From Cephalotus follicularis (Eukaryota; Streptophyta; Magnoliopsida; Oxalidales; Cephalotaceae): a stretch of 64,000 nucleotides of DNA. How positions within the stretch are numbered: the first letter of the stretch is position 1; each line of letters opens with the position of its first letter. Below are positions 22,975 to 35,017 of the stretch, one piece after another. A program made the translations under genes and the position numbers. Below the pieces are notes generated by a model that worked only from the letters and a program-made list of their open reading frames with translations, made no database searches and was not told where the DNA came from. Location: positions 82,929 through 146,928 of the forward strand of contig BDDD01001755.1 in NCBI GenBank assembly GCA_001972305.1. The letters are read 5' to 3'.

Positions 22975-25660
22975 TGTAACACCCCCGAGTTGTGGGAGCC
23001 ACTACAGTACATATATCAGACACTTAACATAACATTTCATAATATAAAAACTCAGCTTAATTGAAACGTGATGGTCTGAAGACATAAACTGATAACATAA
23101 CTGAAACCAATAACTAAACATAGTTCTGAAAACATAAACCAACTCTCATAAACCGAAACTAACATTTTATTCATAAACTGGCCCTACTATGGCCATATAA
23201 TAGCATAAACATGGTGGGGTCAGCTCCTAGGATCCATAAGGGAGTCACTCTCTTCACACGTTACCCCAATGCTCCTGAAAACCTGCTGCATGGAAAACAA
23301 AAAACGCGGCTGAGCAAACCTCAGTACGAATATAGAATGTAAAACAGTAAGCGATAATTTAAAGCAAGTAGATTTCAAAAGTACTTCAAAACAGAAATCT
23401 TAAGTAATAAAACAATTTAACATTCTTTGTAAATGTCCAAGGCAAAACATATAAACCAATTTCATAGCTTGAAAACATAAGCATACCTTTCCAAAACATA
23501 GGTTTCATAACTGAGCATCATAATATAAAACATATCAGAAACACATATAGCAAGGGATTCGCGACATCCACATTTCCAATAGAATTGAAGTGTATGGCAC
23601 TACACAAACAATTCCCATATCATATCACATAACATATAACTAGGATCGATCCATACGCCTCTATCACAAGTCCTATCCAAGGATATCACAGAGAGACGCC
23701 GTAAACTAATCACACCGTTACGGTAAGTGTCATGCCCCCATGCCAAGCCTGCAGCATGCCTATGGTACGCCCCATAGGAGGGTACAAAAGCTCAGTATTT
23801 CACCATTTTAAAATATTGATTTTATCATAATCAATTTAAACATATAGAAAGGTCTTTCAAAACGTAACCAAAATCGTTATCGAACGATATAACATATACT
23901 TTCGTAATCATAAAATCAGCTTATTTAATTCACCTTAAAGGAGATGATTGCATAGCATTTCATAAACAGATCATAACTGTGCATATATATAAAGTCAGAA
24001 ACATTTAATTTCGTAAGAAATGTCAAAACTGATTTTTTTTTCAAAAAGTGTCAAAACTGAGTCATAATCAAGTTCATAAAATCAAAGGAACATATCATAA
24101 ACTGGGTGTATTTCAAATAATCAGTTGTTCAGAACGAGAATCAAAGAGCAGATTATCCGTACCTTATGCGATAACAGATTAACCTACGCATATCCGATAA
24201 ATTTATTAGTCCCACGCAGCACAATAATCTATACAACATAACAACATTTGTATAAGGGTCTAAAAAAATCATTTTGGAAATAAATCAGAATCATAATGAT
24301 GTTTAAAACAGACCCGGATTCATCGGAAGAATAAACAGAATAAAGAACACAAAAACAGAAGGTTACAGGACAATTCAGCCGACTGTTGTAGACCTCCAGT
24401 CGACTGTATCACATAGACCAGCCGACTACCCAACCAGAATAAGAACCAGTCCATTAAGACAGGGGTCCAGCCGACTGTGCAAAACAAAACAGCCGACTGA
24501 ATTCATAGGGCAGCCGACTATACAAGCGAGACAGTCGACTGTTCATATAGGCAGCCGACTGTCCTGGGCGACAAAATAGTAAAAACATAGCAGTTTTTGT
24601 GCAATCTTACTACCAAAACTCGAATTGCTCGAAACCAGAAGATTACTAACACTTACAAGGACTCCTTAGGGTATTTGAAACAGCATCATGACACTGAATT
24701 AAACGAAATATATATATAACAGTGGCCAACTAGTGGTGAGTAGGAAAACAAACCATTTCATACCTATATCCTAAACCATTTTTTGCATAATTGCCATAGT
24801 CAAATATAAAACCAGATTACACAACACATATGAGATGACAATAGGTTTACTAACCAACTCAGAAAGTGATTGACAGAATATGAGAGGCAGGAACCAAAAC
24901 TGAATTAAACTCTAGCAGCCTATTGTATAAGGATTCGATAGCCAACAACACATAGCCAATCACCATGACATATCAACATAAATAAACCAACCTGATAATG
25001 ACAAAACCAGTTGGAGAGACACCAATTCAGAGGACACAGTGGCTGGTCAAAAGAAAACGAGAGGAAAGAAAATAATGAACTTAAAGCCTGCCCACTAAAC
25101 AAAACAATGTAAAAACGATTCCTACAATTAATCCATGGAGAGACAAACCTGATTGATGAAGCAAGAGTATCAATAACACAATGAACTCCAATGGCAGGTT
25201 TGGCAGCAACCACAAGGAAAAGAGATGGCAGAAAATACAATGTCATAAGATACATAAATAGCAAGAAGAGTAGAACGAGTAAGATAAGGGATAAGGAAAA
25301 CAAAATCAGTTGAATAAGGGAAGAAGCCATATTTTTTGGGAGAAAGAAAGGAAAGAGATAGAGTTGTGCGGGAGAAGGAGATTGGAAAGAGAGGGACACG
25401 GGTGAAAGAGAGAATTTGAGAGGGAGAAGGAAAAAGGAAATAAATTAAAATAAGGGATTTGGCTTTATTAATTTATTAAAACTGATTTTAAAAGAATAAA
25501 ATAAAATAAAATGACAATCCCTACATACACATACATACTAACATATCATAGTCCAGGCTGGTATCAGACAGCCCAAACACAAGGACACAAAGTAAAGTAG
25601 ACAACCTACTTATCGAAAATAGATTCCGTAAAAATACGTACGGACAAACAGGGTATTACA
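22975..25660 (-). mobile_element. Solo LTR I in a CACTA intron
   Basis: 2686 bp from TGTAACACCCCCGAG to GGGTATTACA with TTAAT TSDs at 22970-22974 and 25661-25665. It is related to solo LTR H (shared GCATGGAAAA, GCGGCTGAGCAAACCTCAGT and TGGTACGCCCCATAGG segments). By its likeness to LTR E the sense is minus. No internal sequence remains, so it is a recombination product. Confidence 0.92.
24376..24561. repeat. CAGTCGACTG/CAGCCGACTG palindrome array in solo LTR I
   Basis: Copies start at about 24376, 24397, 24419, 24447 (decayed), 24468, 24490, 24511, 24532 and 24552. Steps are 21, 22, 28, 21, 22, 21, 21 and 20 bp. The motif is the same as in LTRs A and K, although the LTR belongs to a different family. 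Confidence 0.85.
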
Positions 25661-26892
25661 TTAATTGTAGGTGTTTTAAGGAAATGGACGTAAAACACAC
25701 CATAGCGTCCATCATCAAGGGCAGAATATTACTGCCACGGATCACGTGGAGACAGTGGCCTGATTCAGAGAAGAAACTACTGTGGGAGAAGCTATTGTTG
25801 GGTAAAACTGTTGCAGTTAACAATCAATATTATTCAGGAATTTTTTTAACCTCGTTGTTTGACACTGATGTTTTGTAGGACTACTTCCAGTTTCTTCCAT
25901 CTGATGCACACAACAGGCTTCCATTCTACAGTTATGTGCAGGAGAATTACCCGAAATCGATGCGTAACTTTAGGAGGAAGGCAATGAGGGGCGCTGGTAT
26001 GCAGCAGATGAGCCCTGAGTGCATGCAGCATGGCCCAATAGAGATACCACTGCCACTGTGGGATGAAATGGTGAACAGGTGGATGTCCGAGGAATTTCAG
26101 GGGCGGGCAAGAACAAATACCACTAATAGGGAGAACGAAGCACATACCACCTACACTGGCAGTAGTCATACGTTGGAGAGACAGCTTCATATTGGGGTAA
26201 GTAATAAACTTCATTTGTAATTATGGTGACAAACTTAATTTGTGTTTGAAACTTATTCAAGATAGAATTTGGCTTGCAGGAGTCGAAGGGGAAAGACTTT
26301 TTGGATGTATTTTATGACACACAACGGAGGGCGGGAGATGATACTCTTCCACCTCCTATTGTAGTGGAGAGGCTGCTGAGTCACAAACTGTAATGAATAT
26401 GTCATCTACCATTTATATGTCAATCACTTAACTGATTAATCTTGTATTTCATTGTAGGAGAAGTGCCGGTCTACTACCGGGGCGGATACTGGGGAGGGAT
26501 CCGACCGTACTAGAAAGGCGGCTTTCAACGCTGTGGCATGGACAGAGGCGACTAGAGGTCCGCGAAAGGGCAAGATCCGTGAATTGGGGAACTACATGAC
26601 TTCCACGAAGATGCTACCACAAGCACTTCAAGGTACTCAGTTGGGAGTGGGAAGCCAGAGTCGCCCATTCTATTCACAACCAACACAGACCGGCCCAGGG
26701 CCGGACAGAGGCTCAGCCATGCAACAGCAAATGGAACGGATGGAGTCGACGTTGCAGACTTTTATGGCTCAAATGTCGCAGTACATTGGGCCTCAGTCCA
26801 GACTCGCACCATCTAATCAGAGTTCGCCACAGACTCAACACCCCCTCTTCCAGGAAACCCTAGACTATGACAATATTGATGATGAGTCGTAG

Positions 26893-27100
26893 TTTGTTTA
26901 GTTTGACACATTTTAAAACTCATTGTAAGCATATTACACTTTTTATATATATGCTATAAAGCTTGTTTACAGTGTTCTGTTAGTTTACTGTGAATGAAAT
27001 GTGTCCTTCATTAGTTATAGATGAAGTCAATTACACAATTGTGAAATATAAACTGTTGTTGTGGCTGCTGCTGAAATGAATTATAGGTTTTGCTTGGAGA
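26893..27100 (+). other. CACTA gene 2 3' flank
   Basis: AT-rich stretch between the second-gene stop and the subterminal repeat field. Nothing else recognised. Confidence 0.5.
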
Positions 27101-27148
27101 TTAGGGAATGAATGCTGCTGATAGTTCCACCAGCAGGTTCTGCAGAAT

Positions 27149-27598
27149 GGCGAGGGCATCGTAAGGGTAATGCCCTCGCCATTTTGTAGTAGACACAACG
27201 GCGAGGGTCTTTACCCTCACGGTACCCTCGCCATGGCGAGGGTACCGCAAGGGTTGGCGTGGGGAAATCATTGTTCTAGCAGGTGACGGGCGAGGGGCGA
27301 CTGCCCTAGCTATACCCTCGCCATGGTGTGGGCATAACCAGGGTAGCGATCCTCCCCTCGCCACGGTGAGGGTATTATGCCAAGGGTTTACAGCCCTAGG
27401 CATACCCTCGCCATGGCGAGAGAAATATATGGCGAGGGGACTGTACCCTTGCAAAATCCTCGCCATGCCCTCGGGAAATTAACGGCGAGGAGGCATTTGA
27501 CGAGGGTTTGTTACCCTCGCAATGCCCTCGCGGTTGAGGCAACGATGAGGGGATGGTGAGGGTAAGTGCCCTTGCCGTTGCCATGTTTTTTAGTAGTG
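27149..27598 (+). repeat. CACTA 3' subterminal repeats and terminal inverted repeat
   Basis: Dense copies of GGCGAGGG and its complement CCCTCGCC in both orientations, for example at about 27149, 27173, 27200, 27225, 27235, 27288, 27314, 27354, 27405, 27431 and 27513. A perfect 26-bp palindrome (GGTACCCTCGCC plus its complement) occupies 27221-27246, and CTCGCCATGGCGAG at 27407-27420 is another. The element ends TTTTTTAGTAGTG at 27598. Such fields are where CACTA transposition proteins bind. Confidence 0.85.
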
Positions 27599-28237
27599 AC
27601 GCCCTCTTCCTCGTCCTCCAAAATGGGGCGAATTTTCATTTACCTCTGGTAAAAGGGCTGAACCAGTCGGACGATTTTCATGATTTTTCAAGAGTAATTC
27701 ATTATTTTGCTCCGCAATAAGAAGAGATCCAATTAGTTCACGATATTTGTTGAACCCGTGCAACCTATACTGTTGTTGCAGTAACACATTGGATGCATGA
27801 AATGTTCGCTATGTTTTCTCCAGCAACATATCATCAGTGATAAATTCACCACACATCTTTAATTGTGATACAATTTTGAACAACGTGGAATTATATTCCG
27901 AAACTGTTTTAAAATCCTGAAATCGTAGCTGTGACCAATCATTCAATGCCTTTGGCAATACAACAGCTTTCAAGTGCTCAAACCTATCATTTAGGTTTTG
28001 CCACAGTACAAGTGGATTTTTAACATTTAAATATTCATATTTCAGGCCGTCATCAATATGATGCCCTAGGAAAATCAGCGCAGTAGCGCGTTCTTCATTT
28101 GATGCTGCATTATCTTCATCAATTGTGTGCCTTAATTTCTTAGCACTCAAATGCAGTTTCACATCAAGTACCCATGATAGATAATTCTTTCCAGAAATAT
28201 CAAGAGCAATGAATTTCTGATTTTCAATGTTTGCCAT
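27599..28237 (-). pseudogene. Copia gag remnant, element M
   Basis: From 28237 leftwards: MANIENQKFIALDISGKNY, LSWVLDVKLHLSAKKL, FLGHHIDDGLKYEYLNVKNP, LVLWQNLNDRFEHLK, WSQLRFQDFKTVSEYNSTLF. This is the copia-type gag domain (UBN2/gag_2). A TAG after MLLEKT (near 27810) breaks it. The frame then continues to a Gly/Arg-rich GGRGRGR segment, where the CACTA 3' end has cut it at 27598. The protein would package element RNA; this copy cannot. The pol part of M is not found left of the CACTA element in this window. Confidence 0.88.
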
Positions 28238-28307
28238 TTTTATACTGAATCAAAAGATAAAAATAAATGTCATTTAAGCATAATAAATAAAAAAAGTATA
28301 TTGCAAT

Positions 28308-28474
28308 AAAAAAAAATTTGGGGCCTCATTGGTGCAATCATAGGCCATGCTCACTTTTCTCCGATTTAATCAGGGCATGAGACCACTTGAGCATAATGGG
28401 GCTTGCCGGGACTCGAACGTCGGACCTCAAGTATGAACGAGCGGCTTCCTACCACTAAGTCACCACCTCAAGTG
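28308..28474 (-). mobile_element. tRNA-derived SINE in the copia M leader
   Basis: On the minus strand a head with an A-box-like GTGACTTAGTGGTAGG (about 28449-28464) is followed about 35 bases on by a B-box-like GACGTTCGAGTCCC (about 28408-28421). A tail of about 90 bases ends in a T-run near 28308-28318. Length, promoter boxes and tail fit a plant Pol III SINE. I could not find clear target duplications, so the outer limits are approximate. Confidence 0.7.
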
Positions 28475-28676
28475 ATGATAATCATTTCCAAAATGATATA
28501 TATATAGATATATCATAATATCATTACTTACATTATTAAATTGATCAAAATTAGATAATTGCAATAATTAAAATTGATCATAAAGCAAATAATGTAAATA
28601 TATAAAACTGTAAACGGGTTCTCACCTATGCATCGTAAGGTGATACCGCTAGGTATTAAACATATAGGTTCCCACT
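28475..28676 (-). other. Copia M leader, part next to gag
   Basis: AT-rich non-coding DNA between gag and the gypsy G insertion. Together with 44774-45111 it forms the interrupted leader between primer site and gag. Nothing else recognised. Confidence 0.55.
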
Positions 28677-28889
28677 AAGTCTGTAATGCCCGAAATTTTA
28701 TTATATAAAAGACTGACTTTTGGACTGGGCCGAAATGTTGGGCCGTATTGTTAAAGAAGAATTGGGCTTGAAATATTCATTGTTGCTATTGGGCTTAAAA
28801 TATGATGAGTTGAAATTGAATTAAGGAAGAAATGGCATTTGAATTTAGAACTGGGCCTTTTCGCTTTGGGCCATTTTATGAGGAAATGA

Positions 28890-31800
28890 ATGTAACACCC
28901 CCGATTCGGAACCGAGAACACTCCCGACTCGGGATCAGTGTGTCACACAAAACTGAACTAAAACATATCAAAGATCTTAATCTTAATCATCATCAATACG
29001 TGATGGTTCTAAAAATCTAAAAACGTGTATAATCATGAAACATAAACTGAATCTGAAACATAATCTAAAAACTTTATCATAAACCAAAATGTCATAATCC
29101 AAAAATCACAATACTGTTCAGATAACTGGCCTATACACGACCATAAAACTACTAAAAACATATCCGGATCAAACTCCTAGATGATCCTCTAACATAGGGT
29201 AACTCTCTCATCACACTTTCCCATGCTGCCCCTGAAAACCTGCCGCATGGAAAAACAAAACGTGGCTGAGCAAACCTCAGTATGGATATAGAATCATAAA
29301 ACAGTTTACGAACAGTTTATAAACAAATCAGTTACAAAACAACATAATTACGAATCAAAACAGAACGGTTTACGAAAAAACAATACGTAATAAAACCGTA
29401 TCCAAAACAATGCAGTTTACCAAAACGAAATAGTATCCGAAACAAAACAATATCATGCTCAATACAGTATCTGAAACAAACACGATACGATACAAAACAT
29501 TTTATTAAATGATACACTTTATGAAACAGATAGAACAATTTACGGAACAAAAGAAAACAGTTTCTTAATAGTAGGAAACAAACAGATTAAAGAACAAAAC
29601 AAAACAGTAAACGATAAATGATAATTTAAAAGCAGTAAGATTTCAAAGATTAACTCCAAACAGAAATCTTAAGCAATAAATTATGTTAAACATTCTTTGA
29701 AGTCACATATGAATTTTCATAAAAACCAAATCCATAACTTTCAAAACGTACGACAAACCTTTCAAAACATAAGTTCCATACTGAGCCACATAACATATCA
29801 CATAACATAAATTTGGCAAGGGAGTAGCTAATTCCACATGCCAAGTAGAATTGAAGTGTACGGTACTACACATATCAATTCTCATAACATATCATATCAC
29901 ATAACATATAACTATGATCGATCCATACCCCTCAATCATACATAGCAGATCCATAAATCCACCTCATGGAATTTATTCATAACATTCAGAGATGCCGTAG
30001 GCTAATCACACCGCTACGGAAGTGTCATGTCCTCGTGCCAGGCCTACGACATGCCTATGGTACGCCCCATAGGTGGGTACAATACTCAGTATTTTCACCA
30101 TTTTGAAAACATTGATTTATCAAAATCACTTTAAAAACACATAGATATGCTTTCACAAAACATATTTGCAAATCGTTCACCAACGATATCATAACATACA
30201 TTTCATAGTCAAAACACAAACTCATTTATTTTTCGTTATAAAGAGATGATCATTTCATAACGTATCATAGCATAAGAATAATAAAGTCGAGAACATTCAA
30301 ATTTCATAAAATGTCAAAAACCGACTTTATTTTCGAAACATATCGAAACCATAAAACATAACCGAGTTCATAAACTGAAAGAACAAAACATAAAAACAAA
30401 GTTGATTTTCATTCGATAAAATCAGATAGCCCAAGAGTGATAGTGTTCGTACATATCCATTAGGCAATAAAATGGGTTTTATTCAATCAAAACCGATCGA
30501 TGATAACCAAGAAAGGAGATCCATACAAAATACAGAATCTGAAATTATCTCAAATAAAATCAAAAGGATAGCCAAGGAAGAAGGACAACCGTACAAAAAA
30601 AAACATAACGACTTTATTTCAATAAAACCGACAGAGAAATCCAAAGCAAAGATAATCCATACAATAACGAAAGATAAAGCTGAAATTTATTCTTTAACAA
30701 TCCAGTAGGAGGGTATCAAAGAAAGAGTTATCCATACTTTATTCATAACAGTAAAATTAACATTTTTCTCTAATAAAACAATAGGAGGGTATCAAGGAAC
30801 CAAACATCCGTACCTCATGCAATCACCAAAATAACCTCAAGAATATAAATCGAGACTTCTCTAGACCACTCCTCAGTTGTTGCAAATATCTAACAGAAAT
30901 AAAATCGTTCTCATAAAGACGTGAAATAAAATCAGACCTCAACTCATGGGTCAATGTACATTGATCATGACCATATAAGATAATAATAGGTTTAAAATGT
31001 CCAATTCACAGAAGTCTCATCTAAACATAATTTTGAATTCACTAAGGTAAGTCCAAGTTGTCCAATTCATCCAATTTCGAATCATAATACTAGTTCGGCA
31101 CATAGTATCGTAAAACGATTACAGAAATACATAATTCAACCGAAATAGAATTTAACGGAGTAAGGTTTAGAGTTTACCGAAAGCAGTCGGAACGGAGCAC
31201 AGAGCCATAATCACATTGCGGAACTGGAACGGATCACACCTATGCGGAGAACGGAGTCAGATACTATCAAAAACATGTCGCCAGAGACTGCCGCGAGTGG
31301 GCTAACGCGCCACAGCTGGCCAACGCGTGTATGTCACGCGTTGCCAGTCAGACACTGAAAAGGGCGGATCTGAAGCATTGGAGGTCGGGGATCACATATC
31401 CGGGGCACGTTTGCCATAACGCCGCCGTATTTGGCCAGAAAGGATGCATTTGACGGTGGTTGACTTGGTGGCTGATCTGCTTTTCTGACATCGCCAAGGG
31501 TCGAGGCTGGTCGGGTTCGCTTCATCTGAATGCCAGGATGCCGAATATGACCTCCGCTTGTCGTGCCGATCACCGAAGCGGGAGAATCGACGCGAAACAG
31601 ATGCGGGAGAGAGAAGACGTCATGCACGCCGAAAGGGCCGTTGTCCGGCGCGGGGGTTATGTCCGGTGGACTCAGGAGATCATGGGGGTTCAACCGGTGC
31701 CTTCGTCGGTGCCATATCGGCACCAACGCCGGTGACAGCAGCTGAGTGGGGAGAGAGAATGGGAGAGAGGGTGGCGGGGAGAGAGAGAGTGGGAGAGAAA

Positions 31801-32061
31801 ACAAATTTTAATATAAAATAGGGTTTTGTTTTTTAAAATGCTGAAATTAGTTTTAACACATAAATAAAAAGCCAAAAATTGTTTTATCTATTCATGGACT
31901 TAATATCAAAACCCACTAGGCTAAGGCCAAAACCAGCTTAGCCTAGCCAAAAACAAAACAAACCGAAAAAATGAGCAGTCCACAAACCGAAAAAAATCGA
32001 CAGCCCACATGAAATAAATCGAAAAGCCCAAAAATTCTACACGGAAACAAGGGATATTACC
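28890..32061 (-). mobile_element. Solo LTR H inside LTR1 of element G
   Basis: 3172 bp starting TGTAACACCCCCGATTCGG and ending GGGATATTACC, with ATGAA TSDs at 28885-28889 and 32062-32066. LTR2 of element G has the uninterrupted site GAGGAAATGAAGAAGGC at about 42150. The terminal A appears changed to C. It belongs to the same family as solo LTR I but lacks the palindrome array. A GC-rich segment at 31460-31750 gives overlapping open frames without recognisable content. Confidence 0.9.
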
Positions 32062-32639
32062 ATGAAGAAGGCATGACTTGGACTAAATAGAAATTAAAAG
32101 AGGAAAAAAATGGGAGTGTTGGGCCAACACACAAGTCCTCAGCCCAATTCTGTGAGGAAAATGGCGAGAATGCTCCAAGGAATTCTAGAGAATTCCACTG
32201 GTAGCTATAAATAGAGAAGTGGAGAGTGGAGTGAGGGCTACTGGCAAATTTGTGAAGAAGAAACGGGAGAGCTACCAAAGGGATGAGCAAAAGAACGATG
32301 CAGATAGAAGTCTAGGAGAGGAAGCTCTTGGATTCCAGGTAGGATCTACTCCTACTCAGTGTTTTCATCTCCACTGTAAAATGTTAGAAATGCTATGTTA
32401 ATGACACGCAAGTGCTTGTTAAATGTTAGAATGATAGGAACACTTAGATGGGTCCTCTGCAACGGTTAAATTAGAAACCACTGTATAAATAGTGGAAGAA
32501 GTAATATACCATACATATTTATATACCATACATATTTATATACATAAAGTATTGCTCTACCATGCACCCAAGTGAATCCTTACTCACGTGGCCGACTAAT
32601 GCAATACATAAAAACTGCATCATCACCCTCTCGGTCGAT

Positions 32640-33660
32640 CGAGCGTCCTAGCATCCGGCTGCTTGAACCACGCATTCTAACCGACCATGGTGCCTGCGTC
32701 TGAGCAGCTCCATAGTGAGGGCGTCCTCATATACTGAATGGCTGTCGAGGCATCATTGTTGAGGTGCCGAGGAGCCATCGCTTGAGCACCTATATGCCGA
32801 GGAGCCACGACGTCACAGTATCAAGCTCTCTCTACAATGGCGCCCGAGGTGGCACCGAAATACCGAGCTTTCTATACCATGCGCCAACATATTGCCTTCT
32901 CCTCAAGCAGTGTCCATGGCATGTGAATATAGCGTTGGAACCATGCGGGTGTCCGAGGACACGCATCGGAGGACACACAGAATGGCATGCTATAGCTACC
33001 ATGCATGCAGAGATGGCACAAGAGAGCAAGCGTAATCCATGCATTCCTGAGCTTTCCATCCTCAGCATATCATGGTGCTGAGCAGCATCCGGTACGCATC
33101 CCATGCGTACCACAATGGCGAGCTGGTGTCCAGGCATGGCGTCCATGTGCCATGCGCTTGAGCTCTCCTTTGCCATGCGTTGAGCTGTCCTCTGCCATGA
33201 CCGTCGAGCATGCCGAGTCTAATATAATGAGTTCTCCATTGCCCATACTAGACACTGAGGTCACCACTGTCCACCGCTTGCGTCTGAGATGGCTACCATG
33301 GCTTCCACTGTTATGCCGAGGACGCCGTGGTACCATTTCCATGAACTGAGGGGCCAGGCGTCTCGAGGAGCTATGTGCCGAGGAGCCTAAGCTTTCCATG
33401 TGCATGCATCCCGAGCATGCATCCTTCCGCCTGAGCTCCCATGGTTAGTAGGCGCTGAGGAGTACAGGTGCTGAACTGCCATGCCTGGGCTGCCGAGATA
33501 CCGAGCTCCACTGTTAACGGCCGCGCATGGCACATGCCGAACTCCACCACCAACGCCTGAGGTGACACAGTGTTGAGGTCTCCATTGCTAAAGTGGCAAC
33601 CTCTACCTACAATGGCGCCGAAGGTTTCCATGCACACCATGCACTGTGGTAGTGCCGAGC
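32640..33660. repeat. CCGAG/CCATG-rich degenerate repeat region of LTR G
   Basis: About 1 kb in which CCGAGGAGC, CGAGCTCTCC and CCATGGCxTG-like words recur at irregular distance. The same region is at about 42590-43360 in LTR2, and similar sequence fills an insert in G pol at 39772-40206. Confidence 0.7.
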
Positions 33661-33947
33661 TCTCTCTCCCTGCCAGCATGCGTTTCAAACTTGTTATGTG
33701 GGAAGCTAAGCATGTTATTACATGCCTGTGTGATAGGAAATGATTGCCAAGGAGGTTGGCCATTGTGTATAGGAAATGATTGTAAGAATGAATTGACGTT
33801 ACAGTGATATTCATTAATATATTACACTTCCTTACTGCACTTATCATATATATATATAGTGTAAATTAAGGAAGGCAGACACTACAGTGACTGGAAATGT
33901 ATTCTTATTGTACTGTTAATGCAGTGTCAATGTACTGTACGGTGCCT

Positions 33948-34194
33948 GATCACCAATTGAGATGAGCTGACTGATCACCAATTGAGTCGAGCCGTCAGAT
34001 CACCAATTAAGATGAGCCAGCAAGGCTATTTTTGAGATGATCCTACGGGATCACTGAGACAGCCCAATGGATCACCGACCGAGATGAGCCGTCGGATCAC
34101 CAACTGAGATGATCCGACTGATCACCGACCGAGATGAGCCGTCGGATCACCAACTGAGATGAGCCGACTGATCACCGACCGAGATGAGCCACAC
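33948..34194. repeat. 25-bp tandem repeats in LTR1 of element G
   Basis: Units starting GATCACC(A/G)A(C/T) recur at about 33948, 33973, 33998, 34049, 34070, 34095, 34120, 34145 and 34170, mostly 25 bp apart, each ending in GAGATGAGCCG. LTR2 (about 43760-43965) has fewer units. Confidence 0.85.
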
Positions 34195-35004
34195 CGACTG
34201 CTACTGTTATTGTTACTATTATTGTATAGTGTACTGAATGACTATTACTGACACTGTATGATGCTTATGTTCCTCTCCTCAGCCTAACGCCTAGAGCGCG
34301 TAAATTGCTCTTCCTAACGCCGAGGAACTCGAGGAACTGTCTGCCTAAAATATAATGTTGCTTTCTGTCCCGACTCCTCTACCTTAACGTCTGGAGTGCG
34401 TTATCGCTCCTCCTTTAGTAGGGGATGTCGAGGAAGTATTCATTGTGACTTTTAATTATTGCGAATGACTGTTAGTGACCGTAATGACTGAATGGACTGT
34501 TACACTGATCGCACCGTACTGTTACTAACTGAATGAATCTTTTTGTGTACTGAATGGATTATTCTAGTATATTGCATCTCATTTGCATTGCATATGCCTG
34601 CTACATCTGCATCTCCATGCATGAGTGGGTTGTAGTTCCTACACGACCAGTGGTCGCTGACCCATTGCATTTTAATGTAATGAGTCAGGTACAGATGGAG
34701 CTTCACAAGCGAGCTGAAGATTGAAGCCCCGGGTGAGTCTCCTCTGCAACAGATCGATAACCAACTTATTTATATTTCTAAATATTGTTTTTCTTGACCT
34801 GCCGACTTGTGGCAGAGCTTTTATGAACAGTATTGTATAACACTGGGTTTATCCACGCAAATGATATTTAATTAGATTTATTCCGCATGCATTATTGTAT
34901 TGTTAAAAGTGTTTATTTTCCACTGATTATTAGTAAATGAATTATACTGTTAGTAGCGCGTCAAACCTTGGGGGTTGACCCTTGGGGTTGGTGCGTTACA
35001 GACT

Positions 35005-35017
35005 TGGTATCAGAGCC
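35005..35017 (+). other. Primer binding site of element G (initiator tRNA-Met)
   Basis: TGGTATCAGAGCC, four bases inside the LTR end, complements the 3' end of plant initiator tRNA-Met. Confidence 0.88.

Larger units (their letters stand above)
22569..26892 (+). pseudogene. CACTA second gene (Transposase_24-like), multi-exon
   Basis: ATG at 22569 (MPRGVTRSSIPGD) opens exon 1, ending before GTAAGG at 22696. Exon 2 is 22780-22903, ending before GTAAGT. Exon 3 starts at 25671 after a TTGTAG acceptor and the phases agree across these joins. The second intron holds solo LTR I. Exon 3 reads IKGRILLPRITWRQWPDSEK; the next starts near 25879 (DYFQFLPSDAHNRLPFYSY) and contains PLWDEMVNRWMSEEFQGR and NTTNRENEAHTTYTGSSHT, as in Transposase_24 proteins. 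A short exon near 26280-26390 (DFLDVFYDTQRRAGDD) and a last one from 26460 (WTEATRGPRKGKI ... MERMESTLQTFMAQM) end at TAG 26890-26892. The exon 3/4 join is off by one base with the GT/AG pair I see. The role is probably binding subterminal repeats, by analogy with other CACTA second genes. Confidence 0.75.
3181..27598 (+). mobile_element. CACTA (En/Spm) transposon split by three LTR insertions
   Basis: A single DNA transposon can be followed across the window once elements C (3774-9399), E (10691-20093) and I (22975-25660) are set aside. Gene 1 codes for a TNP2-type transposase with transposase-associated, TNP2, DUF4218-like and DUF4216 parts. Gene 2 resembles the Transposase_24 family. The 3' end reads TTTTTTAGTAGTG at about 27586-27598, the complement of a CACTACTAAAAAA terminus, preceded by a subterminal repeat field. 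It sits in a copia gag frame. The 3-bp duplication should be ACG (27599-27601), but the 5' terminus is not seen. Multiple nonsense codons show it is inactive. Confidence 0.85.
28682..35000 (+). repeat. 5' LTR of element G (about 3.14 kb without solo LTR H)
   Basis: Runs 28682-28889 and 32067-35000 around the H insertion; it ends GGTGCGTTACA. It aligns with LTR2, for example at GACTTTTGGACTGGGCCGAA near 28713 and 41983. It contains the CCGAG-rich repeat region and 25-bp tandem repeats. No gene; several open frames here are chance, as they recur in both LTRs. Confidence 0.9.

Noticed and set aside
24920..25399. 159-residue minus-strand frame with a hydrophobic start (MASSLIQLILF) after a CT-rich leader
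   Set aside because: It lies inside solo LTR I. It looks like a captured 5' exon or a leader of the LTR transcript, but beyond the hydrophobic stretch nothing is recognisable.
31334..31821. Frames of 156, 91 and 87 residues in a GC-rich stretch
   Set aside because: They overlap on both strands inside solo LTR H, with no domain and no partner copy showing conservation; likely GC-driven.
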